Below, piece after piece: positions 1 to 10,803 of a stretch of 64,000 nucleotides of DNA (within the stretch, counting starts at the first letter, position 1; the number at the start of each line of letters is the position of its first letter). Location of the stretch: contig JALJCO010010564.1 in NCBI GenBank assembly GCA_023101725.1, positions 372,001 to 436,000 of the forward strand. The letters run 5' to 3'. A program made the translations under genes and the position numbers. Source of the stretch: Atherinomorus stipes. Lineage: Eukaryota; Chordata; Actinopteri; Atheriniformes; Atherinidae. Below the pieces are notes generated by a model, which saw only the letters and a program-made list of their open reading frames with translations, was not told the origin of the DNA and searched no databases.

Positions 1-699
1 CAGCTGTGTAGTTTCCAGAGCTACGTAGTTTCTCCCGTACTTGGGAGAGAAGTAAGGATTTTACTTAAGAGGAAGGGAGTCCTTTGTGTTTCACGCACAA
101 CACTATTGATTTTGGACTCCTGTCGTAACAACTCCGCAGGTCTCCAGAGTGGAAGGCTGCATTCTCCTCCTGGACGCGTCAGAAAGATGGCAACCGCCTT
201 CCCTAATTACTACCTAACACACGACTAAACGCATCCTACCGCCGCCTGTGCCGCTATGGGGCAACAGACCTGCATGTAAAAAATATACATAGAAATTCTC
301 TCTTCACAACTCTATAAGGTTACGACTTATTTTTCCTCTTACTTAAGTGCACTTTTACAGTTTCTTTATCCTATGTACTTCACTTTGAATGTACTCTTAG
401 CAAAAGCCTTTTAACCATTCTGTTAATCAAGACTTTATCAGCATAAGTTATCCTTAGCTTCTATTTTCCAATCAATATTCCAAATCAATATTCCTTGTGC
501 GCACAAGATTTAAGTTCTACCACGAGACCCCACAACCAGCCCTCTCTTTAAAGGTTCAAAGTGGGTAACCTACATCACTGGGCTCGATACACAGACCCGA
601 GTGGGCAGCCTACCTTCTTTGAGGTATTTTCGGGGGCCGCGCCCGAACCCAGAGATGCAGGTCCAGAGTCCCATCAATCTTCCGGCTGGCATCGCCAAA
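1..699 (-). other. Leader-like region of an endogenous retrovirus-like element, cut by the window edge
   Basis: Read on the minus strand this follows directly from the LTR at 700-1071. A primer-binding-site-like stretch starts right after the LTR (TTTGGCGATGCCAGCCGG at about 682-699), but I could not match it to a tRNA. No gag-like frame is visible; the two short overlapping frames at 561-773 are not convincing genes. The rest of the element, if present, lies left of the window. The retroviral-like assignment rests on the LTR geometry only. Confidence 0.35.
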
Positions 700-1071
700 T
701 GTTGTGGATAAAATGTTTCCCCAAGAAAAGGACGAGAAAGGCTGAGTAGGGTCTGGTGATAGAAGGTCAACACCTCAGGTTTATTAACACAAAAGTGACA
801 GAGTACATCCTAGACAGAGGTAGAAGACCCCACTTCACGGTTGGAGACAAACTTTATAGAGCAGAGGTAAAGGCTCAGATTACATCAACCCCATATAAGA
901 CAACTAACTAACATAGACACACTGTTGCCCATATCAGATTTAAATGTCATGTCTTATAATAACATTGTCCTAAGCTCTCTTTACTTGGTAAACACCACCT
1001 GCTTTCCTGTCACGTCTAAGTGACAGGGACTGTCAATATTGTAGCTTATAAGGATTGGGAAATCCACCACA
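700..1071 (-). mobile_element. LTR of an endogenous retrovirus-like or other LTR element
   Basis: On the minus strand the 372-bp unit starts TGTGGTGGAT and ends ATCCACAACA, so it has TG...CA ends and imperfect terminal inverted repeats. A TATAAA box lies at 853-858 and an AATAAA signal at 780-785 (both minus strand), about 70 bp apart, the usual arrangement of promoter, short R region and polyadenylation signal. A primer-binding-like site follows. No second LTR or target duplication can be seen, because the element runs off the left edge. Confidence 0.5.
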
Positions 1072-1105
1072 ACTTCAGTCCGGCTTTTGGAACAACCAAT
1101 AGCAG

Positions 1106-1423
1106 TTAATCAGCTGATCTCAGGGCTCTGGGTGGCGTGTGAAACTGTACTAAATCACTGAGGTATGAGGGCGCTAGGGAGTGCAGGCATTTGAAAACAA
1201 TAACTAAAACGTTAAAATCAACACGAAAACGGACCGGGAGCCAGTGTAGGGTGTGTAGAACTGGGTTGATGTGATCACGTCTCTTGGTTCGTGTCAGAAG
1301 ACGAGCTGCGGCATTTTGAACATACTGTAAGCGCTGCGTGAGTCTGATCCAGACCGATATACAGAGCATTACAATAGTCCAGCCTTGATGATATGAATGC
1401 ATGTATAGTTTACTGGAAACCAC
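1106..1423 (-). pseudogene. L2-clade LINE, C-terminal reverse-transcriptase fragment
   Basis: About 100 codons on the minus strand match the region after the RT palm in L2/CR1-type LINE proteins. The signature is QNAAARLLTRT, then DHINPVLHTLHWLPVRFR and YLSDLV. The same signature appears, less decayed, in the longer L2 copy at 8.6-10.8 kb (QNSAARVLTKT, DHISPVLRSLHWLPV), which supports the call from within the window. The catalytic core and 3' tail are missing. The far side runs into a MITE arm at about 1,415. It is a dead fragment. Confidence 0.8.
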
Positions 1424-2049
1424 ATCATTTAGTAGATTTTTATAGCCTAAACAGTACTACATCGCACTTTCCCGATGCGTGCTGATGCGAGTTTGCTACA
1501 CTACAGTACCCATGGCGTTCAGCATCTACTCCACCAATAATGCAAACGTAGAAGAAGAAATTAGCGGATTACATTGTGCTAAGATCGAACGAGCTGCGGA
1601 CAAACCGGGACAAACACAAGAGAGGTTGGCTATGAATTTAAAGAAAGAAAGAAAGAAAAAGACAACGTGCGATCTTGTCTACAGAGGCTTCTGTCGTGTC
1701 ATGAACTAGCAAGGACGCACGCGCTTTGCAGCAGCTACAGTAGATGTTCTACTGTTTAGGCTATAAAAACATTAAATGATGTTGTTTCCAGTAAATTCTG
1801 GACGCTACCCACTCAGGACACTCGGATTACATTGGACGAGCAGTACAGAGGAATACTGACAAGTTTTTGTGGACTTTTATGGACCTTTTTGGTTCAGTTG
1901 CCGATGAACTCCATCATATGAAAGTTGGGGGGAAATGAAAATCTGTCCGATCTCTGGCTGCATTTGAGATATTAAAAAGTGCTGCAGAGTCTTGCTCAGC
2001 ATGATGGTGAGTAGAAAACAAACGCACATTCTGTGGGTGTACTATTCCT
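1424..2049 (+). mobile_element. MITE family A, copy 1 (TTAA-type end)
   Basis: This is one of three copies of the same 550-600 bp sequence (others about 29,210-29,757 plus and 56,335-56,910 minus). Its right end reads ...CATTCTGTGGGTGTACTATT then CCT followed by TTAA at 2050-2053. Arms around 1,415-1,465 and 1,749-1,800 (containing TATAGCCTAAACAGTAC and its complement) are inverted repeats. The left outer end is lost next to the L2 fragment. The short frame at 1479-1709 recurs in decayed form in the other copies and is not treated as a gene. TTAA suggests Kolobok- or piggyBac-type mobilisation; this is inference. Confidence 0.6.
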
Positions 2050-2053
2050 TTAA

Positions 2054-2453
2054 GCAGTAAAGCTGTCAAACCTTTTTTTTCTCCTTTTTTTGAATGCGCA
2101 CGAGTTGGGGCTTCTGCCAGACACTGAGGTGTGTTCCTCATGTTCTTCTCTTTCATATCAAATACTGTAAGCAGTAGGCTCCCACATGTGATAAAATGCT
2201 TTATATGAAGGAAATGGGATTTTCAAAACAATAGAAACTATTGAATTTAGCTTGCAGGTTTCTATAAACCCTTATAATGTTCTTTCCTGAAGCCCATGGC
2301 TAGATAGACAGCAGTATTTAAATGCATAAAATTATGGGTTTATTGCACTGCTGCCGGTATTCATCACTGTCTTTATTACACTGCCTGCCCCCCCCAAAAA
2401 ATAAATCACCACCAGCAAATAAAGGTCCTCCACTCTGATATCTGGTTGGAGCA
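2054..2453. other. No recognised gene
   Basis: No convincing coding signal. About 55 bp at 2328-2380 (AATTATGGGTTTATTGCACT and following) recurs at about 31,360-31,412, so part of this is a dispersed repeat. Confidence 0.5.
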
Positions 2454-2512
2454 GGGCCGGCTTTGCCGACACAGGCAACCGCCTGGGGCGCCACCCCCTG
2501 GACAGGGCGCAA
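2454..2512 (+). repeat. Fragment of a CAGGGCCGGC-ended DNA transposon (hAT-type MITE)
   Basis: Begins CAGGGCCGGCTTTGCC and continues into GCCTGGGGCGCC, the style of end found in a large family of hAT MITEs. A minus-strand end of the same style lies at 16,002-16,072. No partner end or target duplication was found here. Confidence 0.4.
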
Positions 2513-3168
2513 AAAAGAAAGTTAATTAAAGTTATGTAGCCTTTGTATTATGAAATAGACTTTGACTGTGAAGGGTGACGTACATGACGTGGTTGCTGTG
2601 GAAGAATGTAGATCGTGTTGTGTTTCAACTTTTCAATGATTGAATGATGAAAAGAACATATTTCCAAAAGAGCAGCTTTCCGAAAGTGAAGGAAGGAGGA
2701 AGGAAAACGGCCGTAAGCTCGTCGCCCTGTGTGGGAGAGAGAGAGGGAGGAGGGAGGGGGAGAGGGGGGTGCATCTTACGGCGCAGTTTATAATGACAGA
2801 CGTCAACAACTTATCAAAACGCTGAGAATCGTGGTAGAGTGAAGAAAAGAGTTCTCAGTGGGAGGTATGTACTTCCCCCAACATTAAAGCTCGTTCAGCT
2901 CGTCATGTGTTGGAGGCTAGCTAAGCTAACATGAAGCAGTTTCCTGCTGCTGCAGCTGCTGTGGGAGACGTCACGATGTAACTGGTTTAACCTCATATTG
3001 TAGTACAGTAATGCTCACAGCTGCTGATAACTGATGTTGTTTAACAGGCTACTGGAGGCCATTAAATTTTAGTCTGTGTGCTGCAGCTACAAGTTGTCCT
3101 TTAGCTTCCAGTTCAGGTAAATCTGCATCTGTGCACATTCACTGAAAGTCCTGCAGATGCCTCTAGAA
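2513..3168. other. No recognised gene
   Basis: Purine-rich stretch at 2,680-2,770; otherwise unremarkable. The short frame 2640-2825 reflects that purine bias. Confidence 0.5.
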
Positions 3169-3746
3169 CAGCTCTGCAACCTGGACAATCCAAAAAGCCA
3201 TTTTTCAGACTCAACCCAGTGATAAAAGTTGTTTAGAGCTGCAATTTTTTCATGTTCTTTTGAAAAAAGGCTGCTTATAATTTTTTTTTTTTTTTTTTTT
3301 TTTTATAAATACTTACTGTTTAAAACATGCTGTCATTTTAAAGAATTCAGGTTTATTTTTACATTTAGGTTTTAAAAAAAGAACTTGCAGAAAGAGGATA
3401 GATACATTTTCTTCAAACAGATTTTCTACAGTGGGACTCAGCTGTATAAAAAATCTATATAAATAAAAATGAGGATATTTATCGGATATAATGTGAAATG
3501 GGAAAAACCCTAATTTCCAAGCTAATTACAAGAGAGATATATTTAAAACATATTACAGGGACTTTTAGTGTCGTTATGTTGTGAAAATAATAATTTAAAA
3601 AAAAGCCAAAATCTGGTATTATTAAAAACATTGTGCATATACACGGTTATTTATTCGTTGGTTCTTTTAGTCAAAGTTATTGAGAGCCATTGTGGAAGGT
3701 CCAAAGAGCCACTTGCAGTTGTGTAGCTGCAGGTTGCAGACTCCTG
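3169..3746. mobile_element. Probable hAT-type MITE
   Basis: The ends CAGCTCTGCAACCTG and CAGGTTGCAGACTCCTG are inverted with respect to each other over at least CTGCAACCTG. Flanking octamers (CTCTAGAA, CTCAGAAG) resemble each other but are not identical. It contains a T run at about 3,281-3,304. No coding content. Confidence 0.45.
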
Positions 3747-3875
3747 CTCAGAAGCTGCTGCAGAGGTGGAGCTTCATCATCACTTATGTATGTAGTCATT
3801 ACTATTATTAGATAATTTCATTATTAAATTATTGCTGAATGTTTCAGTTAATCTTAGTTACTAATAACAGTATAG

Positions 3876-3880
3876 AGCAT
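3876..3880 (+). repeat. Left 5-bp target duplication AGCAT of the Gmr1-like element
   Basis: AGCAT lies immediately before the TGTAACG end of the inverted LTR and is repeated at 15545-15549 immediately after the right LTR end. A 5-bp duplication is usual for Ty3/gypsy-type integrases. Confidence 0.8.
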
Positions 3881-3937
3881 TGTAACGTAGTCGGCTCCAA
3901 GGGTCAACACGGGCCGAACAAATGCAGAGTTCACAGG

Positions 3938-4897
3938 TAGTGTGCCCGATGAACCCGAGACTCCAAAGCGCGTATCGAGTAAAAGGGGGCGTTCCTAATG
4001 AAGCTTCGTATCGGAGCTTGTGTCATCAGCTTAGGAATCACGTGACCTGAGCAAAACGAAGCCTCGGTTTGTACAGATGACGTAACGTGTCGGTGTATGT
4101 TTCACATCTGCACATGAAACATTCAGTGGTCGCGAGACTGAAGTGGAGAGATATTTATCCGAGCTGAAAGAAGAGAAAAGAGAAAGATTCTCTGACATAC
4201 GGCCACAGAAATCAGCAGTATTGTCAGCTTTCCCATTGATTTCCGTTCCCCTGCATCACCTGCCCATGACGGGGATTATTTGAAGATCATCTGTACTAAT
4301 AGAAGTTGCCAACCTGAACACTGAAGAAGCTCCTCTTCCTCAGTTAACAGATTTCAGTTCCATGTCACCTCTGTGGAGTTCCATAAGCACTGAACTCAAC
4401 ACATAAGTAATTATCACAATCACAATAGTGCATATCAAATCAAAATTATGTGACATGCAGGAATGCCATCTTTTTCGGACAAATAGATCATGTGCCCTGT
4501 GAGCTTGGGAGTTTCTATAGTACAGCGGTTAGCATGTTCACCTTTTACTCGGCATGTTCACCTTTTACTCGGGAGTCTGTGGTTTGAATCCCGCCTGTGA
4601 TTTCTTTCTTTTTTGCAACTTTTTATTTTCAAACCATTCCTATAATTAGTTAAATACTTAAAGGCACAATTAATGCACATAGTATGTGTTGGATGCTGAT
4701 AATTTATTAGATAGATCCTTTATTTCCTGGTCATGGGCACGATTGAGATGCAGAGTTGTTTGGGCTTCTATGGACCCATTTGGACGCTTGATGTCACTAG
4801 AGAGGAGCATAGATGAAGCTCCGAGTACTGAACCTTTTCCCGAACCAATTGGCTGTGAAGCCTCATTGCTTCAGGAAGCTTCATTTGCCCATCACTA
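3938..4897. mobile_element. Non-autonomous hAT element with TAGTG ends
   Basis: This 960-bp insert sits in the inverted LTR between exact 8-bp duplications TTCACAGG (3930-3937, 4898-4905). Its ends read TAGTGTGCCCGATGAA and, on the other strand, TAGTGATGGGCAAATGAA. Around 4,133-4,210 a short plus-strand frame (EVERYLSEL, then acidic/basic residues and FSDIR) vaguely resembles the stretch before the hAT dimerisation domain, possibly a transposase remnant. It differs in its ends from the hAT at 12,170-15,479. Confidence 0.85.
4505..4605 (+). repeat. tRNA-like segment with a 20-bp tandem duplication
   Basis: The string TATAGTACAGCGGTTAGCA resembles a polymerase III A box/D arm, and GGTTTGAATCC (4581-4591) a B box/T arm. 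Between them GCATGTTCACCTTTTACTCG is duplicated exactly (4532-4551, 4552-4571), which would destroy tRNA folding. It lies inside the hAT element. Likely a tRNA-derived (SINE-like) fragment, not a functional tRNA. Confidence 0.4.
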
Positions 4898-5517
4898 TTC
4901 ACAGGCTGGAAGGTTTCTTTAAAATGATCATTTATTCCAAATTGCAGTTGGACAAGGCACTCATGCCATCTCTCTTTGTCCCTCTCTTTCTCGCGAGCTT
5001 CAAAATCCCACAGTATATATACCTTAAAACCCCACCTATTCCAATTAGGATTGTACCATTTCCCAGAGAAGACACATACCCATTAACCTCATTATTCCCC
5101 ACCAAATACAGCTAATAAAACATCAAACTCAAACAACCAAAACCCCGAAAAGAATACCAAAATAATCATATACTGTACATTACTTCAACTAAGTCAAAAT
5201 ACAAAGAAACTATCAAAAAGAAAATCTTCCACATGGTTTTACCCAACGATCAAATCTAGGGATAGACTACACCTGAGGCATGGTGCTGGGTTGGCCACTC
5301 CCCAAACACCTAACCTGCAAGATGGGTCAAACAAAGAAACCATGTTAAACATACATCACCACAATTCCAACATAATACCAACATAGACTAACCCGAGAAG
5401 ATAAATGTAGCAACATTAACAGAATTGGGAAAAAAAAATAAAAGAAAACAAATATGAAATTAAGGTTAATGTAAGGGACAAATGGTGAATGGACAATCTC
5501 ACCCACTTTGTCACACA

Positions 5518-5651
5518 ACAAAGAGAGATGGCATGAGTGCCTTGTCCAACTGCAATTTGGAATAAATGATCATTTTAAAGAAACATTCCAGCCTGTGAAC
5601 TCTGCATTTGTTCAGCCACAGTTGTTGACCCTTGGAGCCGACTACGTTACA
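5518..5651 (+). mobile_element. Truncated forward 5' LTR (3' part only)
   Basis: From ACAAAGAGAGATGGCATG to CTACGTTACA it matches the last ~130 bp of the 3' LTR in the same orientation; the first ~530 bp are missing and replaced by the inverted LTR. It keeps an uninterrupted version of the site (CATTCCAG then CCTGTGAA) used by the two hAT insertions in the other LTRs. Confidence 0.85.
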
Positions 5652-5653
5652 AA

Positions 5654-5673
5654 TGGTGGCAGTAGTTGGATCC
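5654..5673 (+). promoter_or_regulatory. Primer-binding site, probably tRNA-Leu
   Basis: TGGTGGCAGTAGTTGGATCC begins 2 bases after the LTR end. By my own comparison with the 3' end of vertebrate tRNA-Leu genes, recalled from memory, about 16 of 20 positions pair, including the first nine. The position is exactly right for minus-strand priming; the tRNA identity is less certain. Confidence 0.55.
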
Positions 5674-5692
5674 AGGCCATTAAAGGGCAGCA

Positions 5693-6596
5693 ATGCAGAA
5701 ATCAAATAAAGGACGAAGACAACAGGTACCAATGGATTGTCCAACAGAGGATGTTCCAGATGATGGGAATCACCTGGGAGCAGTTGGTGGGCAGTCAACT
5801 GATCAGCAAAATCTGGCTGAGCTTTCCAGCTTGATTCGAGGCTTGATGCAGCAGCAGACGGATCGTAAGACAAAATGGGAACAAGAAAAACAGCGCCAAG
5901 AGGAGCGGTGGAAAAGATTGCAGCACCAGTTTAGCCAGCTCCAACAGGAGGTCCAATCAGAACGTCGAGAGCACCAGCTAGCTCTGGGAGGCACAGCAGC
6001 TGGTTCTGGAACTAACCAAAAGACTACAGCAAGCCAGCCAGCGTCTCAGCAAGCTGCTCTGGCTGTCCAAGCTGCCCCATCAGGTCAAGCTTCCCCAGTT
6101 TCTCAGCCTCTGCAACAGGGAACCCTGTCCTTGGATAATTCTGGTGTAGATCAGCCACCCAGCTTTGTGAGGCCCCCCGGATGGAAGGGTCCAAAGATGC
6201 CGCTATATCATGAGGATGAGGACATTGAACATTATTTAACTACTTTCGAGAGGATTGCCATTGGATGCCAATGGAGGAGTGGGCCTTGCATCTCGCCCCC
6301 TTCTGATTGGGAAGGCACGAGCCGCTTATGTATCCATGGATATCGGAGAGACTATGGATTATGATAAGGTGAAGAGCGCGATGCTTGAAAAGTTTGAGAT
6401 AAGTGCTGAAACTTACCGGATGAGGTTCCGTTCCACGGCAGTGAAGGAAGAGGAGACCCCTAAGGAGTTGCACACACGCCTGAAGGATCTGTATGAAAAG
6501 TGGATGGGTCCAAAGGAGAAAACAAAAGAGCAAATTGGAGATGCCATTGTGATGGAGCAGTTTATGAGATGTCTCAGTTCTGACCTTCGCAAATGA
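5693..6596 (+). pseudogene. Gag (capsid part) of the Gmr1-like element, frameshifted
   Basis: Gag packages the element RNA. The first frame (5693-6364) starts MQKSNKGR and has a glutamine-rich, coiled-coil-like region (residues ~45-110) and then a glycine/proline/serine-rich linker. The gag core begins at GWKGPKMPLYHEDEDIEHYL (residue ~165). Around 6,255-6,300 the sensible reading moves to another frame (6255-6596) with LIGKARAAYVSMD and a capsid-like helical stretch ending MRCLSSDLRK. A TGA at 6594-6596 then interrupts, and the frame continues into the zinc-knuckle region. At least one frameshift and one stop make it non-functional. Confidence 0.75.
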
Positions 6597-6638
6597 ATTA
6601 AAGAACGCAATCCGACCTCTAAAAAGCGAGCTGCCGAG

Positions 6639-8192
6639 ATGGCAGAGGCTTTACTTGCAGCAAGGCGCCCACAAAAAGGCTTCCCCAGCATGAAACACAA
6701 CTCTGTTCCTTCAGGGGCGGGCAAGCAAGGGGGAGGTAATGGGCCCAAGTTTAGAAATTCAAAGTCAGGTTCTGCTACCACAGACAGCAGCCGGGCTCGG
6801 GAGTTTAAACACAGAGGCCTCTTGGTGTGTCACTCCTGTGGTCAAGCAGGGCATTTTAAGGCGGATTGTCCCATGCTGAATGTGAGTAAAACTTGCTTAT
6901 CCTTTTCACCAGAGTGTTTAAGTTTCCAACAAAAAGTTGCGGAGTTTAGGGCCCCCAATGAGAAAGAGCTCACTACTTGTGTTTTCATTGATGGAAAGCC
7001 TTATGTTGCTCTTCTGGATTCAGGCAGCAGTCGCACTCTGATTAGACAAGATTGCCTTCCAACAGATGTAACATTTTCAGGAAGAGTAAAAGTTTGGTGT
7101 GTTCATGGGGATGATGTGGACTATCCTACAGCAATTGTTGATCTTCAAGTTGAGGGCCAAGATTATATGTTGGCAGTGGGAGTAATGAGTAAGCTTCCTT
7201 ACCAAGTTGTTTTAGGTCGTGATCTACCGGTCCTGAGGAGTATGACAGCACAGAGGAGAGAGGATTCTACGGCCCCATGTGAAGGTTTAGTGGCAGTGAC
7301 GCGTTCTAGACACAGGAAGTCCTATGCAGAGTCATGTCCGGAGCTGACAGAGCTACCATTTGCCAACAGTGATGTCCCTGAAGTTGATAGCTGTAGGAAA
7401 AATGGTGTGAGGAAGAGTAGAATGCAGAGGAGAAAAGACAAAGTGAGGGGAACAAGAATTGTGGATCCAATTCCAGAACCAGAAAGTGAGGAGCTTGTGG
7501 TTCTCCCAGGAGATCTGGCACAGCTTCAAAGACAGGACCCTTCAATAGCACCATTGTTTTCAAAATGCATACCTGAGACAGCACAGGTTACGGACACTGA
7601 ACGCGAGTTGTTTGTTCTTAAGGGTGAGCAACTGTATCGACGTAGCAAAGTTGGTGATCAGTTAGTGGTCCCCAAAAGTTTGAGACCCACAGTGTTACAG
7701 TTATCTCATTCTGTTCCCTGGGCAGGCCATTTGGGGCAACTTAAAACCTTTTCCAGAATGATTACACGGTTTTACTGGCCGCATCAATATGAGGACACTG
7801 TGCAGTTTTGTCCCCAGTGCCAGGTTACAGCTCCAGCAAGGAAAAGTGATCGAGCTCCGCTAATTGCCATGCCTATCATTGATGTCCCCTTTTCCCGGAT
7901 TGCAATGGACATTGTAGGTCCCTTGGAAAAGAGCAGTGCTGGGCATAGGTATATTTTGGTGGTGTGTGACTATGCCACAAGATACCCAGAGGCTTTCCCT
8001 TTGAGAAAAGTTAAAGCCCGCCAGATTGCAAACTGTATGATACAGATGTTTTCGAGGGTGGGCATTCCTAAGGAGATCATCATTGACCAGGGTGCAAATT
8101 TCACGTCCAACCTCTTAAAGGGGGTGTATAAGCTGTTGGGAATTACTGGTATCAAGACTAGTCCCTATCACCCCAGACAGACGGACTTGTAG
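6639..8192 (+). pseudogene. Nucleocapsid zinc knuckle, aspartic protease and integrase of the Gmr1-like element
   Basis: This 517-codon frame holds three domains in order. A CCHC zinc knuckle (CHSCGQAGHFKADC, residues 64-77) binds RNA. A retroviral-type aspartic protease has its active site in LLDSGSSRTLI (DSG at residues 127-129) and a later VVLGRD. An integrase starts with an H2C2 zinc finger (HSVPWAGHLG ... CPQC) and continues with the catalytic core: the first aspartate in AMDIVGPL, the second in IIDQGANF. RT and RNase H should lie between protease and integrase in an ordinary gypsy element; here they do not. The frame stops at 8190 because one base is missing in a C run near 8,168-8,171; the sequence downstream continues as integrase in another frame. 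Confidence 0.9.
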
Positions 8193-8629
8193 AAAGGTTC
8201 AATAAGACCCTCAAATCCATGCTGAGGAAGTTTGTGCGGGACTCTGGTGCAGATTGGGATCAGTGGCTCCCTTTCTTACTCTTCGCATATAGAGAGGTTC
8301 CTCAAGCATCAACCGGTTTCTCTCCATTCCAGCTCTTGTACGGTCATTCAGTACGGGGTCCTCTTGACGTGCTGAAAGAAGCATGGGAAGGGGATAAGCA
8401 GGTGAAACAATGTAATGTTCTGTCCTATGTGCTGAAAATGTGCTGAAAATGAGAGAGAAGCTTGAACAGTTTCAGGAGTTGGCCCACAGTCATCTGAACA
8501 GCGCTCAGCAACATCAAAACATGACAAAAAAGCTCGGAGGAGGGACTTCAGAGAAGGCCAGAAAGTTTTGTTTCTGCTCCCGACCTCAGAGAGTGGCTTA
8601 TTAGCAAAGGCAGGGGCCCTTTGTTATTC
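8193..8629 (+). pseudogene. Integrase C-terminal part of the Gmr1-like element
   Basis: After the frameshift the reading resumes with GLVERFNKTL, which holds the third catalytic residue (glutamate) of the integrase DDE triad. LPFLLFAYREVPQASTGFSP and LLYGHSVRGPLDVL follow, all standard gypsy integrase features. A further shift near 8,440 leads to an E/Q-rich helix and a decayed GPY/F-like end (GPFVI near 8,620). The L2 LINE tail begins directly afterwards. Frames are broken in at least two places. Confidence 0.8.
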
Positions 8630-10803
8630 AAGGCAAGGCAAGGCAAGTTTATTTGTATAGCACATTTCATGTACAGAACAATTCAAAGTGCTTTACATAA
8701 AACATTATAAGCAAAAGGGAGAGAAAAAACAATTAGAAGCATGATTCAAAATTAAAAGCATTTAAGATTAAAAAGAGAGAATACAGAGACGTGCGGATTT
8801 TAACTTTTGAATAAAATCTACGCAAATGCAGCTGAGAACAGGTGGGTCTTCAGCCTGGATTTAAATAAACTAAGTGTTTCAGCTGATCTGAGACTTTCTG
8901 GGAGTTTGTTCCAGACATGTGGAGCATAGAAGCTGAACGCAGCTTCTCCATGTCTGATTCTGACTCTGGGAACTGATAAAAGGCCGGATCCAGATGACCT
9001 GAGGGGTCTAGCAGGTTCACACTGGGTCAAGAGGTCACTGATGTATTTTGGGCCGAAACCATTCAGAGCTTTATAGACCAGCAGCAGAACTTTAAAGTCT
9101 ATTCTCTGATGGACCGGCAGCCAGTGTAAAGACCTGAGAACTGGACTGATGTGGTCCACTTTTCTGGTCTTTGTGAGAACTCGGGCAGCAGAGTTCTGAA
9201 TGAGCTGCAGCTGTTTAACTGATTTTTTAGGTAGACCAGTAAAGACGCTGTTACAGTAGTCAAGCCGACTGAAGATGAATGCATGGACTAGTTTGTCCAG
9301 ATTTTCCTGAGACATCAGATCTTTTATCCTTGAGATGTTCTTCAGGTGATAGTAGGCTGATTTAGTGATCGCTTTGATGTGTTTTTCAAAGTTTAGGTCT
9401 GAGTCCATCACTACACCCAGATTTCTGGCCTGATTGGTGGTTTTTATGTGGATGGACTGAAGTTCTGTGACAACCTGCTGTCGTTTCTCTTTGGCTCCAA
9501 AAACAATCACCTCAGTTTTGTTTTTGTTCAGCTGAAGAAAGTTGAGGCACATCCAGTCATTAATCTCATCCATACATTTACCAAGAGCCTGTACAGGGCC
9601 CCGGTCTCCTGGTGATACTGTAATATATAGCTGTGTGTCATCTGCGTAGCTATGGTAACTAATATTGTTGTTCTTTATAACCTGAGCCAGTGGGAGCATG
9701 TAGATGTTAAACAGAAGAGGCCCCAGGATAGAGCCCTGGGGAACTCCACAGGTCATTTTTGTCTGCTCAGATGTAAAATTGCCTGCTGACACAAAGTACT
9801 TCCTGTTCTCCAAGTATGTTTTGAACCAGTTTAGTACAGAACTAGAGAGACCCACCCACTTCTCCAGTCGTTGGAGTAATATACTGTGGTCAACTGTATC
9901 AAATGCAGCACTGAGATCCAGTAAAACCAACACTGACATTTTTCCAGTGTCAGTATTCAGACATATGTCATTCACGACTTTGGTCAGAGCAGTCTCGGTG
10001 CTGTGGTGCTGTCTAAAACCTGACTGGAAGACATCATAACGGTTGTTTTCTCTTAAAAAGTCATTTAGCTGATGAAAAGCTGCTTTTTCGATGATCTTAC
10101 CTAAAAATGGAAGATTGGCCTGTAGCTGCTCATCTGTGTCTTGTCTAGATTATCCTTTTTTAGCAGAGGTTTGATCACAGCTGTTTTCAGTGACTCTGGG
10201 AAAACACCTGACGTTAGAGAGGAGTTCACAATCTGAAGCAGATCTGACTCCAAGGTCTTTGAGACCTTTTTTAAAAAAACAGTGGGCAGGATGTCCAAAC
10301 AGCAAGAGGAGGGAGTTCAGTTGATGCAAGATGTCCTCCAGTTCTTTGCTAGTAATGGGATAAAACTGTGTCATGGTGTTTAGACTTGGTGGACACGATA
10401 CAAGACCTGAACCTGCTGTTGTTGAACCAACAGCTTGTCTAATAATTTTGTCTGTGAAAAATTTGGCAAAGTCATTGCAGGCTTTGGTGGAATAAAATTC
10501 AGGTGCTACTGACACAGGAGGGTTTGTTAGCCTGTCGACTGTAGCAAATAAGGCCCGAGCATTATGACCGTTTTTAGTGATGATGTCAGAAAAATACAAA
10601 TTCCTTGCATTCCTCAGCTGTAAATGATAAAAGTGAAGTTTCTCTTTATAGATGTCATAATGAACCTGTAGTTTTGTTTTTCTCCATCTGCGCTCAGCTT
10701 TCCGACACTCTCTTTCCAGTTTTCACCAGTGTGGAATTTCTCCATGGAGACTTTTTCCTTCCAGAGATAACCTTCACCTTAATAGGAGCACCTTTCAGAT
10801 GTC
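8630..10803 (-). mobile_element. 5'-truncated L2-clade LINE inserted in the Gmr1-like element
   Basis: The LINE runs on the minus strand from about 10803 to its 3' end at about 8630. The 3' tail reads GCTATACAAATAAACTTGCC with repeated GCCTT units, and a related tail is at 33,655-33,735. It separates the integrase end from the RNase H part of its host. No target duplication is seen, and the host RT core is missing at this point. Its coding region is described separately. Confidence 0.9.
8818..10599 (-). pseudogene. L2 LINE reverse transcriptase (ORF2) with disrupted N-terminal part
   Basis: The main frame (9975-8818, 385 codons) is the RT of an L2-clade LINE: LDLSAAFDTVDH (motif A), GVPQGSILGPLLF (motif B), YADDTQLY (catalytic motif C), then LNKNKTEVIVFG and the C-terminal QNSAARVLTKT...LHWLPVHQRIDFK and HVWNKLPESLR. 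Upstream, frames 10298-10101 (TLESDLLQIVNSSL, VIKPLLKK, YRPI) and 10599-10150 (NPPVSVAPEFYSTKACNDFA, KELEDIL) are the RT N-terminal region in shifted frames. The endonuclease domain is absent, so the copy is 5' truncated. The RT core looks fairly intact but the protein cannot be complete. Confidence 0.9.

Larger units (their letters stand above)
3881..5517 (-). mobile_element. Complete LTR in inverted orientation at the left end, split by a hAT
   Basis: On the minus strand it starts TGTGTGACAAAGTGGG at 5517 and ends CTACGTTACA at 3881, matching the forward 3' LTR along its length. Without the 960-bp hAT and one 8-bp duplication it is 669 bp, against 667 bp for the 3' LTR treated the same way. 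It directly abuts the truncated forward LTR at 5518, so the outer end of the whole integrated unit is a U5 end on both sides. Confidence 0.9.

Noticed and set aside
4505..4605. Functional tRNA gene
   Set aside because: The 20-bp internal duplication and poor acceptor pairing exclude a normal tRNA fold.
8818..9975. Host gene with 385-codon open frame
   Set aside because: Motifs are those of an L2 LINE reverse transcriptase, and the copy has a LINE tail and sits inside another transposon.
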